NCBI GenBank assembly: GCA_011800805.1
Contig: MPNW01000883.1
Coordinates: 44,305 to 61,966, forward strand
Length of the DNA stretch: 17,662 bases
Reading direction: 5' to 3'
DNA from: Hirudo medicinalis
Taxonomy: Eukaryota; Annelida; Clitellata; Hirudinida; Hirudinidae
The notes under the pieces were generated by a model. That model was not told the DNA's origin. It made no database searches and saw nothing but the letters and a program-made list of their open reading frames with translations. The translations under genes and the position numbers were made by a program. This document shows, piece by piece, positions 7,490 through 15,900 of this stretch (position 1 is its first letter; each line of letters begins with the position of its first letter).

Positions 7490-7497
7490 CAAAAATA
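7490..7497 (-). promoter_or_regulatory. -7 promoter box (TATTTTTG) for the riboswitch-CLC transcript
   Basis: TATTTTTG on the minus strand fits TAnnTTTG and ends only a few bases before stem 1 of the riboswitch, so transcription would begin right at the edge of the aptamer. It lies just downstream of the marC-family stop codon. I saw no matching -33 element. Confidence 0.5.
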
Positions 7498-7515
7498 CGT
7501 TTTTTGGAACACCGT

Positions 7516-8097
7516 TTAATGATCGAACAGGCCCGATGCATTGGCCGCAAAAATTTTTACAGAAATAGCCAGTAAGATCACACCAAAAAACTTCCTAACC
7601 GCAATCAGCCCATTTGGACCCAACATTTTGGATACCCCGTTGAGTGACCTTAGAACAATATAAATAATTATTAAATTAAGTACAATTGCTATTAATATGG
7701 TTTGTACCTGATAGTTGGCTTTTAAAGACATAATAGTGGTAAGCGTACCGGAACCCGCAATGAGAGGAAAGGCTAAGGGTACAATGGTAGAAGCTTTTAC
7801 ATCCCCATCGGATTTAAAGAACTCAATACCTAATATCATTTCTAACCCTAATATGAATATTACAATAGAGCCCGCCACCGCAAAGGATTTTACATCCAAA
7901 CCCAGTATATTTAAAATAGGATCCCCTAAAAATAAAAACAAAATCATCAGCGCACCAGCGATCACTGTTACACGAAGTTCCCTAATACCTCCTATTTTAT
8001 TTTTAATAGAAATAAGCACCGGTACAGATCCTATGATATCAATTATCGCAAAGAGTGTAAAAGTTATAGTAAGAATATCTTTGTAGCTAATATTCAT
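7516..8097 (-). CDS. MarC/UPF0056-family integral membrane protein
   Basis: The protein has 193 residues, nearly all hydrophobic, with about six transmembrane helices, the usual size and topology for the MarC family. Family motifs are visible: AIIDIIGSVPVLISI at 17-31 (the position of the NPIGNxP motif, here D-x-x-G-S-V-P) and PLAFPLIAGSGTLTTI at 107-122. Function in this family is not established; the old link to multiple antibiotic resistance was withdrawn. It is divergent from the M1 peptidase gene, and its stop lies just before the promoter of the fluoride riboswitch, so it is probably a separate transcript. A near-match box TACTTTCG lies upstream (about 8133-8140). Confidence 0.88.
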   Translation of the reverse strand: MNISYKDILTITFTLFAIIDIIGSVPVLISIKNKIGGIRELRVTVIAGALMILFLFLGDPILNILGLDVKSFAVAGSIVIFILGLEMILGIEFFKSDGDVKASTIVPLAFPLIAGSGTLTTIMSLKANYQVQTILIAIVLNLIIIYIVLRSLNGVSKMLGPNGLIAVRKFFGVILLAISVKIFAANASGLFDH

Positions 8098-8239
8098 GTT
8101 TTCATACTTGTTGGAAGTGGAAAAATTTTTGCGAAAGTAACGCTTTGTTAGTCGGTTTCATCTGATGAAAAAAATTATTTTTTACGACACATCATACTTT
8201 TCATTCGCAAGAACCGATTTTATTACGCAGAATGTATAA

Positions 8240-8247
8240 TACATTTG
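8240..8247 (+). promoter_or_regulatory. -7 promoter box (TACATTTG) for the M1 peptidase gene
   Basis: TACATTTG matches TAnnTTTG exactly and lies 19 bases before the start codon at 8267, giving a short leader. No clear TTG is found 19-21 bases further upstream. Confidence 0.45.
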
Positions 8248-8266
8248 GTATTTCAAATATACGCTT

Positions 8267-9925
8267 ATGCAACAAGCCCTTTATTCGACAATAATTATAA
8301 ATCTTGTTCTATGCTTCAGCTGTAATGCTTTTGCTCAGTTTACGACCCCTAAGCATCAATTTACCCGACAAGATACTTTGCGTGGCGGCTATGGCGAAGG
8401 CCGAACCGGATGGGATGTACTAAAATACGATATCAGCATACAGCCCAACTTTAGCACCCACGAAATAAAAGGAAAAAACAAAATCACGTTTCGAGAAACG
8501 GCCACTAAAATCATGCAAATAGACATGCAAGAACCCATGATGATAGACAGCGTGATTTACAAAAACAAACCCCTGCCACTAACAAGAGAAGGCAACGTAT
8601 ATTGGGTTACGTATCAAAGTGAAACCGCCGCCCATAGTGCATCTACCACAAAACGAGAAGTCACGGTGTACTTTCATGGCAAACCTACCGAGGCCCGCAA
8701 CGCACCTTGGAACGGTGGATGGATATGGAGCAAAGATGAACAGGGAAGACCCTGGGTCAGTGTAGCCTGCCAAGGTTTGGGAGCCAGCATTTGGTATCCT
8801 TGCAAAGATCATCAAAGCGATGAACCCGACGATGGAGCATCGCTTACCATGACTGTGCCCGACAGTTTGGTGGCAGTAAGCAACGGACGATTGGCGGCCA
8901 CTCAAAAAAACAAAGACGGAACAACTACCTGGACATGGGAAGTGAAAAACCCCATTAACAACTACAACATTGTTCCATACATTGGCAAGTATGTGCATTT
9001 TGGCGAAACAATACAAGCAGCCAAAGGCCCACTAGACCTCAACTATTGGGTGCTTGACTATAACCTTGAAAAAGCAAAAAAGCAATTTGGTGCAGTGCCG
9101 CAAATGATACATTGTTTTGAAAATTGGATGGGGCCTTATCCCTTTTACGAAGACAGCTATAAGCTGATAGATGCGCCCCACCTGGGTATGGAGCACCAAA
9201 GCGGCATTGCCTACGGAAACCATTACGGAATGGGCTATTTTGGAAGCGACCTTAGCGGCAGTGGCTGGGGATTACGGTTCGATTTCATCATCATTCACGA
9301 AAGCGGCCATGAATGGTTTGGAAACAATATCACCGCAAAAGACATTGCCGACATGTGGGTGCACGAAAGCTTTACCAACTACAGCGAAACCCTATTTACC
9401 GAATGTGTATTTGGCAAACAAGCAGGGAGCGATTACGTAATAGGAAGCCGAAAAAAAATTGCAAACGACATTCCAGTCATTGGCATCTATGGGGTAAATA
9501 AAGAAGGCAGCGGTGATATGTACTATAAAGGCGCAAACATGTTGCACACCATACGACAAGTGATAGACGACGATACCATTTTTAAAAATATACTCCAAGG
9601 GCTGAACAAAGATTTTTATCACACTACGGTTACAGGAAAAGAAATTGAAAACTATTTCAGCAAAAAATCGGGAAAAGATTTGAGTAAAATTTTTGACCAA
9701 TACCTACTTACCACCAATGTTCCGGAACTTCAATACAAAGCAGGAAAAAACAATATAGCATACCGGTGGGCCCATGTGGTAAGCGGTTTCAATATGCCCA
9801 TAAAACTTACCAATGGCCAATGGATTTACCCCACAACCGAATTCAAGAAAATGCGTGGAAAAGTTGCCTCAAGCGGACAAATACAGGTCGTTCCCGATTT
9901 TTATGTTACGGTAAAAGAAATCTAA
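8267..9925 (+). CDS. Secreted M1-family zinc metallopeptidase
   Basis: The product has 552 residues. A signal peptide covers about 1-24 (hydrophobic core TIIINLVLCFSC, then AFAQ), so the enzyme is exported. An N-terminal beta domain of about 30-255 includes KGKNKITFRE. The catalytic region carries the exopeptidase-type motif LGMEHQSGIAYG at about 306-317, in place of GAMEN. The zinc site is HESGH at 344-348 with E367 in VHESF as third ligand, and the YYKGA tyrosine at about 419-420 is the likely transition-state tyrosine. It would trim N-terminal residues from peptides in the periplasm or outside the cell. It is somewhat shorter than many M1 enzymes and lacks the large C-terminal ERAP1-like domain. 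It is transcribed alone or with the possible small frame that overlaps its stop. Confidence 0.92.
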   Translation: MQQALYSTIIINLVLCFSCNAFAQFTTPKHQFTRQDTLRGGYGEGRTGWDVLKYDISIQPNFSTHEIKGKNKITFRETATKIMQIDMQEPMMIDSVIYKNKPLPLTREGNVYWVTYQSETAAHSASTTKREVTVYFHGKPTEARNAPWNGGWIWSKDEQGRPWVSVACQGLGASIWYPCKDHQSDEPDDGASLTMTVPDSLVAVSNGRLAATQKNKDGTTTWTWEVKNPINNYNIVPYIGKYVHFGETIQAAKGPLDLNYWVLDYNLEKAKKQFGAVPQMIHCFENWMGPYPFYEDSYKLIDAPHLGMEHQSGIAYGNHYGMGYFGSDLSGSGWGLRFDFIIIHESGHEWFGNNITAKDIADMWVHESFTNYSETLFTECVFGKQAGSDYVIGSRKKIANDIPVIGIYGVNKEGSGDMYYKGANMLHTIRQVIDDDTIFKNILQGLNKDFYHTTVTGKEIENYFSKKSGKDLSKIFDQYLLTTNVPELQYKAGKNNIAYRWAHVVSGFNMPIKLTNGQWIYPTTEFKKMRGKVASSGQIQVVPDFYVTVKEI

Positions 9926-10146
9926 TGCTCCAAAATGACATTCTTTTGTATCATCCAATCCGATGATCAACACTTCTTCACAGTGCTTATCAATTGGCCG
10001 ATCGCATAAGCAGTAGTGGGGGGAGGGGGGGGGTGGCCACATTGCTCCTTTTTAACTACCGGAAGGAAGTGCAGTTTTCATTATTGGCGTGGCGCAGTAC
10101 GTTGCCAACTTACAACCTATTATCAAAACTCGTTAAAAAGTTCTAA
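9925..10146 (+). pseudogene. Possible small decayed reading frame coupled to the M1 peptidase
   Basis: An ATG overlaps the peptidase stop (TAATG) and opens a frame of 74 codons with a single interruption, TGA at 9964-9966. It reads MLQNDILLYHPIR, stop, STLLHSAYQLADRISSSG, a glycine tract from G6-A-G9 (10018-10033), then a hydrophobic and basic stretch ending LLSKLVKKF and TAA at 10144. I do not recognise it. Another frame across the same stretch is also open, so chance openness in a 275-base gap is quite possible. Confidence 0.22.
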
Positions 10147-10151
10147 GTTTG
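10144..10151 (+). promoter_or_regulatory. -7 promoter box (TAAGTTTG) for the flippase gene
   Basis: TAAGTTTG fits TAnnTTTG and lies 49 bases before the start codon at 10201. No properly spaced -33 TTG was found. Confidence 0.35.
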
Positions 10152-10200
10152 AAGCCGGGTGGCATTTAGCAAGTAGTCTTGTGCACTTCAATCATATACA

Positions 10201-11721
10201 ATGAGTGTAAAAATCAGGCGACAAAGTATTATTTCTTCAATAGTTATTTACCTAGGCTTTGGCGTCGGTTTTTTAAACGCTTATTTTTTTACTAAACACG
10301 GCACTTTTTCTACCGATCAGTACGGGCTTATTACACTCATTACCTCTTCGGTGGCACCTCTAATGGCTTCATTGGCCAATTTGGCAATGCCGTCCTATAT
10401 CTATAAATTTCACCCTTATTATAACGACAATTTAGAGCCCGACCGAAATGATATGTTCACCTGGGCAGTACTCATCAATTTAGGAGGATTTGCCATCATC
10501 GCATTGCTGGGCTGGGCAATAGCTCCTTTAGTGGTTCAGAAATATTCGGAAAAATCGCCTTTGTTTGTTGAGTATTACTACTGGAGTTTTTTAATGGGAT
10601 TGGGATTGGCTTTGTTCAATGTGCTGGAAGCCTATGCGTGGAGTTTGCAAAAATCGGTGTTGACGAATTATTTGAAAGAAGCTCAATGGCGGCTTTTTAC
10701 AACAGTAATTATTGTGCTCTTTGTGTTTAAAATAATTCCGAACTTCGGTGGCTTTATCAAATTGTATTCCTTATCATACATTAGTGTTTCTATCGCGCTT
10801 TTTGCTTATTTGCTGTTCACCCATAAAGTACGCATTACGTTGGTCATCAGTAAGGTTACAAGACGATTTTTGAAAAAAATAGCTCGGTTTTGTTTTTTTA
10901 TCTATTCGGCCAATTTAGTGTTCACGTTAGCGGCTGCCTTTGATATTATAGTGATTGCGGCTGCGGTGCCCAATGGGGCTTCCAAAGCGGCTATTTTTGG
11001 ACTGGCGCAGATTATGACAAGCGTTATACAGGCGCCGCAACGAGGCATCATATCGGCTTCTATCCCACATTTATCGCAGGCTTGGAAAAATAAAAATCTG
11101 GTATCCATTAAAAAAATCTACCAACGTTCTTCGTTGAATATGCTTATCGTAGCCTTGGGCTTGTTTGTATTGATCGTTTTGAACTATACAGATGCGATTA
11201 AAACTTTGCATTTAAACAACGAATACCTGTTAGGATTTGAGGCCTTTATATTTTTGGGGCTTACCCGTGTGGTGGATATGGGTACGGGCGTAAATGCCCA
11301 AATCATCGGTACTTCTAATTATTGGAAATTTGAACTGGTGAGTGGTCTTGTTCTATTGGTATTAGTGATGCCGCTCACTTACTTCCTTGCAATAACAATG
11401 GATATGCTGGGACCGGCTATTGCGCAGTTGATATCGATCAGCGTGTATAATGCCGTTCGAATTGTGTTTTTATATAAAAAATATAAACTGTTTCCATTCA
11501 CTAAGCAATCGCTCTATGCATTGCTGCTTGCGGCAGGTTCGTTTATTTTTTGTTATGCTCTTTTTCATGAAGAAACTGGGTGGATTTCGTTGTTTGCAAG
11601 AAGCATCTGCGCTATTACGCTTTTGGGAGGAAGTGTGTTCGCTTTTCGAATTTCGCCAGACGTAACACCGATAGTGCAGTCGATACTATGTAGAATTAAT
11701 GGCAATAAAAAAGAGGCTTAG
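10201..11721 (+). CDS. Polysaccharide/lipopolysaccharide flippase, Wzx (MATE/MVF-like) family
   Basis: This polytopic membrane protein of 506 residues has about 12-14 predicted hydrophobic helices spread over its length, the size and pattern of O-antigen/exopolysaccharide flippases of the MOP superfamily. The start is typical for the Bacteroidota group: a basic N-terminus, IISSIVIYLGFGVGFLNAYF, then FSTDQYGLITLITS and a loop with YKFHPYYND. Such proteins move lipid-linked oligosaccharides across the inner membrane. No glycosyltransferase cluster surrounds it, so the substrate cannot be named. Start ATG 10201 is supported by the family-like N-terminus. It is followed by a 442-base gap. Confidence 0.85.
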   Translation: MSVKIRRQSIISSIVIYLGFGVGFLNAYFFTKHGTFSTDQYGLITLITSSVAPLMASLANLAMPSYIYKFHPYYNDNLEPDRNDMFTWAVLINLGGFAIIALLGWAIAPLVVQKYSEKSPLFVEYYYWSFLMGLGLALFNVLEAYAWSLQKSVLTNYLKEAQWRLFTTVIIVLFVFKIIPNFGGFIKLYSLSYISVSIALFAYLLFTHKVRITLVISKVTRRFLKKIARFCFFIYSANLVFTLAAAFDIIVIAAAVPNGASKAAIFGLAQIMTSVIQAPQRGIISASIPHLSQAWKNKNLVSIKKIYQRSSLNMLIVALGLFVLIVLNYTDAIKTLHLNNEYLLGFEAFIFLGLTRVVDMGTGVNAQIIGTSNYWKFELVSGLVLLVLVMPLTYFLAITMDMLGPAIAQLISISVYNAVRIVFLYKKYKLFPFTKQSLYALLLAAGSFIFCYALFHEETGWISLFARSICAITLLGGSVFAFRISPDVTPIVQSILCRINGNKKEA

Positions 11722-11823
11722 CCCCTCAATGGTCAGATCATTGTATGATTCTTTGTTTTACCAGAGTCATCCAGAAAACGGGTAATGCACAGTGGGTTTG
11801 ATTTTGCGGAAAAAGAGGTGTAA

Positions 11824-11864
11824 CAAAAACCCCGAAACGGCATAAAAAATGCGCAAAACGGGGT
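11824..11864 (-). terminator. Hairpin with T-tract, likely terminator for minus-strand transcripts
   Basis: ACCCCG (11829-11834) pairs with CGGGGT (11859-11864). An inner GCAT/ATGC stem lies inside. On the minus strand the stem is followed by TTTTTG. It is 300 bases after the FKBP stop codon, so it could end that operon, although it may instead belong to the mobile-element remnant beside it. Confidence 0.45.
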
Positions 11865-11881
11865 ATCAAAGTTATACTAAA

Positions 11882-11986
11882 ATGTACCAAAAATTACTAT
11901 TTGCCCAACCAGTAGATTTACAATTACAGGCATTTTTTAACACTCCATTGGGTGAGCTGTGCCAGCAATGTCATTTAGTTAGTTGA
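11882..11986 (+). pseudogene. Short frame resembling the truncated N-terminus of a transposase
   Basis: From ATG 11882 the frame reads MYQKLLFAQPVDLQLQAFFN, then TPLGELCQQCHLVS and a stop at 11984. The even composition and the pattern DLQ-x-FF-x-TPLGEL look coding and transposase-like to me, but I cannot name a family. Shifting frame after CQ continues with plausible residues interrupted by stops. The undetermined base at 12014 lies 28 bases downstream, as at the IS256-like remnant, which suggests a collapsed repeat. Confidence 0.25.
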
Positions 11987-12163
11987 TTAAATAGCTCTTT
12001 TATAGTTTGTAAGNGATAATCATACAATTTTAATGTTACAAGCACATAAAGGTTATTTGCAATTTTTTGGATTTGGAAATATAAACTCATAATTCCACTA
12101 CAAAGAAAAACCACTTTTAAAAAGAGGGTTGTAAATGTTTTTATAGAGGCGTTGTACCAAAAG

Positions 12164-12901
12164 CTATTTTTGTATTTCCTGCAACTCTATGTCAAAAATA
12201 AGTACAGAACCGGGTGGTATGTTGCCAACACTACGCAATCCGTACCCTAATTGCTGCGGAATGTAAAATCGGTAATGAGCACCGGGAGCCATTAGTTGCA
12301 AGCCTTCTATCCAGCCACGAATAATGCCTCCGTTTAATGCTATTGTTAATGGTTTGCCGCGTTCGTAGGAGTTGTCAAATTCTGTTCCGTCGATTAAAGT
12401 GCCTTTATAGTGGCATACTACAACATCGGTTGGGGTGGGTGGAATGCCTGTTCCTTCTTTCACTACTTCGTATTGCAAACCGCTTGTTGTGGTTTTTATG
12501 TTGGGTTGGGTTTTGTTTTTTTGTAAAAAAGCTTCTCCTTCTTTTATGTTGGGGTGGGCGTTTATTTCTTCTGCCTGGCGTGTAAATTGTTCAAGAATAG
12601 TGCGGGATTGTTCTTCGTTTAACTTAGATGTTTTACCATCCATTACAGTTTTTACAGCGTTTAAAAAAACTGCTTTGTTCAGGTCTTTAAAATCTTTATT
12701 TATGGATTGGGCAATGCTGATTCCTATTGCGTAACTGGCCGAATCGGTCATTGTTTTTAATGCCGCATCGCTGCTGTGGATGGGTGCTGCGGTGGACTTT
12801 TTTACAGGCGTAGATATTTTAGATGATGCTTTAGGTTTTGTTTGTGCAATTGCTACGGTATAAAAACCGGCGGCGATAATAAGAATACTGACTTTTTTCA
12901 T
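12164..12901 (-). CDS. Secreted FKBP-type peptidyl-prolyl cis-trans isomerase
   Basis: The product has 245 residues. A signal peptide covers 1-19 (MKKVSILIIAAGFYTVAIA, cleavage before Q20), followed by a Lys/Ser/Thr-rich linker to about 45. An FKBP_N dimerisation-type helical domain lies at about 50-135 (DSASYAIGISIAQSI, then EQFTRQAEEINA). The FKBP catalytic domain, about 140-243, has YKGTLIDGTEFDNSYERG, GWIEGLQLM, IPQQLGYG and IPPGSVLIFDIEL. This layout is that of FkpA/Mip-type periplasmic foldases. The start codon directly follows the stop of the GT117 gene (TAG-ATG, no gap), so translation of the two is probably coupled. Confidence 0.93.
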   Translation of the reverse strand: MKKVSILIIAAGFYTVAIAQTKPKASSKISTPVKKSTAAPIHSSDAALKTMTDSASYAIGISIAQSINKDFKDLNKAVFLNAVKTVMDGKTSKLNEEQSRTILEQFTRQAEEINAHPNIKEGEAFLQKNKTQPNIKTTTSGLQYEVVKEGTGIPPTPTDVVVCHYKGTLIDGTEFDNSYERGKPLTIALNGGIIRGWIEGLQLMAPGAHYRFYIPQQLGYGLRSVGNIPPGSVLIFDIELQEIQK

Positions 12902-15900
12902 CTATTTTTTATTTGTTCTTAATACTTCTTCTGCATTCATTTCAGAAGCTGCACTTTTAGCCGGTTTTTTTAATGGATCATAGTGTTGCTCTACCTGCGT
13001 TAATACTTCATCCATAATTTCATTCAGTATCACTTCGGTGTGTTCCAATGAAGCGTAGTAATCGGGTTTATTGGCTTTTAAATATTCGTAGTAGTTTCGT
13101 TGGCTGGCGATATCATTTTTAATATCTCCGGTAATTTTTCTTGCTTGATCCAGTTTTCCTGCCTTGTAGTATGCCTCTGTTAGCATAATGCTGGTTTGAT
13201 TGTGCTGGCTGTAGCGGCTTACCATTCCGTAGGGTAGGTTTTCTGGGCGAATACCATCTGCTTCTTTATTTAAAAGTTTTATGGCATCCTCTGTTTTTCC
13301 GGCATCGGCCAAGTTACCCGCTGCTTCGGCAAAAATGGCTCTTACGCTTAAAAGATATTGGCGGTTTACTTCGTCAAAATAGATGCCTGCTCTATTAGCT
13401 CCGCCAAATTCGTATTTTTTTAAATTTTCGCTTATTGCCGAAAGGTTGTTGTCTTTTATAGAAGCGCCGCCCATACGTAAAGAACGCATTACATTATCAA
13501 TTACCCAGTTTTGTTGCGGGGTTTTCGCTAAAAACGGTATTAAGCGGTAAGTAAGTCCGTCTTTTCGTAAGTAGGGATCTATACCAATACCTGAGCTTTG
13601 AGAGGTAAAATAAATAGGGCGTTGCCATTTGTTGGTGGCAATAATGTTTAACATCATCAAATCGTTTCGGGCTAAAGCCGATTTGGGTATTTCAAAGGCA
13701 ATTTGATTGAGTACGCTGTCTGCCGGATTGGTCGTGCCATTTTTTAGTACCAAAGATTTATCCACTGGTACAAAAAATTTTCTAAACGGCATACTGCTGG
13801 GTCCTACATCGTTTCCGTCATCATCTAATACTTTTTGTCCCAAATAATCTTTCATGATGTTGTATAGCGGATAATGCGCATTGGGATCTAACCCCTGACT
13901 TTTCTGTTCTTGATGGATGCGGATATACTCTCTGTTATGGCCTTCTATTTGTTCTGGAGTCCAAATTATATCTACGCCGGGCGCATTATTGATTTTGTAC
14001 CTCAACTGATTGATATACCAATCGATACCCAACAGGCTGGTGTTGATGATACGAATATCAGGACGAACACCTTCTACTTCTTGGGCGTACCAAAGAGGGT
14101 AGGTGTCGTTGTCTCCATAAGTGAATAAAATGGCATTAGGCGCGCAACTTTCTAAGTAATCTTTTGCGAGGTCGGGTGCTAAGGTTTTTTTGCTTCTGTC
14201 GTGGTCGTCCCATTCTTGCTGTGCCATTAGTGCAGGTACCAGTAGGCAAATAACACCGGCGGCCAATCCGGCCATTTTAAAGTTGGAGCCATTGCCCGAG
14301 ATAGCTTTTACTATGTAGGTAATGGCTGCGGTTACTATTACAAATAATACACCTGCCACCAAACTTACCATAACGGTACTTTTACCGTCGGCGTTAAGGC
14401 TGGTGAGTAGCGTAATAATAAAGGTAACGGTACCGCCGTATATTAAAACTTGTTTTAGTAGGTCTTTTTGTGTTTTTTCTGTTGCCAGTTTTACAAATGA
14501 TAACACCGATAACCCAATCCATATTGCAAAAACATATACGGCACCCACAAACACATAATCGCGCTCGCGTGGCATATTTCCGGGGGCGTTTAAATAAATT
14601 ACCAATGCTTCGCCCATGAAGAAGAAGAATACGAAGGTTACAATAAAGTCTTTTCTGTTTTTTATAAGCTGAAATACAAAACCTAATACACCCAAAATGA
14701 GGGGCAGCATGTAAAGTTTATTGTTGGCTTTGTTTTGTTTTAACGATTCGGGCATTTTACTTTGGTCGCCAAGTCGTGGTGTATCTATCAGGCCAATGCC
14801 TGAAATCCAGTTGCCGTCTCTTTTGTTGCCAAAGCCTTGCAGGTCGTTTTGTCGTCCGGCTACGTTCCACATAAAGTAGCGCAAGAATAAGAAGTCGGTT
14901 TGATAAGTGAGAAACCATTTCAAGTTATCGCCATAACTGGGTGCGCCGTAGGTTATCTGTCCTGTTTTTTCATCGCGTTGTTGGTCTAAGTTTAGCCAAT
15001 CGGCATAAAATTGTGCGTGGTTTTGGTCGTTGCTCGAGTCCCAAATTCGGGGAAATAATTGCATGTCGCTACTTTGATATAGTGGCGTGCGGTCTCTGCC
15101 GGTGGGTATGTATTTGTCTTTCCCTTTTACATATTTCATTTCACCGTATTCCATGTCTATCATTCCATCACCATCGTCATCGCGATATTGTGCCGCAAAG
15201 TGGGGGCCGTAAATAAGGGGTGCGCTGCCGTATTGTTCGCGGCCGAGGTAATAAACTAAGTTGATGGGATTGTCCACATTATTCATGTCAATACCCGGAT
15301 TGGCGTGGCTTCTGATGATGGATGTGAAGTACATGAAGTAGCCCAACATCATAAAGGCATAACACCATAACGAAAGTTTCAGTACTCTAAGTGCTGAGGT
15401 TTTGATGAAATAACCCAATGCTCCGCCAATGATTAGCAACACAATGATTCTGAAAGTGGCGGCACTTCCGGAAAATGCAAAGGGGAAAAACACCAATGTA
15501 AAGAATAGCGCGGTCCAAATAACTATTTTTGTTTTTGAAATGTTGGGTTTGAATACTAATGCCCAACAGATCAGCAGGGCAATTAAAATAAAATAAACAG
15601 CAAAGCCCGAAAAGAAAGGTAATCCAAAGGGGTTTACAAACAAAATATCGAACCAACCTGCGGCTTTCATGCTGTATTGTATAACGGCTACCTGCACCAA
15701 TCCGGTAATAATACAACCGATGATAAAGGCCAGTACAGCACCCTTTGTGGTGGGCTTGTAGCGGCGGTAGTAATAAATCATTACAATAGCGGGGATGGTG
15801 AGCAGGTTGAGCAAGTGTACACCTATGGAAAGCCCCATCATAAAAAACAGAAAAATAATCCAACGGTTGCTTCTTACGCGTTCCACTTCATCATCGGCTG

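Larger units (their letters stand above)
11722..12163. other. Intergenic stretch between the flippase and FKBP genes
   Basis: This 442-base gap holds a minus-strand terminator-like hairpin (11824-11864), a short plus-strand frame that looks like a broken transposase start (11882-11986) and one undetermined base at 12014. The remainder, from about 12020 to 12163, is AT-rich and I see nothing in it. A weak hairpin near 11735-11751 followed by T-rich sequence may terminate the flippase transcript. Confidence 0.6.

Noticed and set aside
10018..10204. 62-codon frame starting in the G tract
   Set aside because: It begins in low-complexity sequence, overlaps the flippase start and has no recognisable features.
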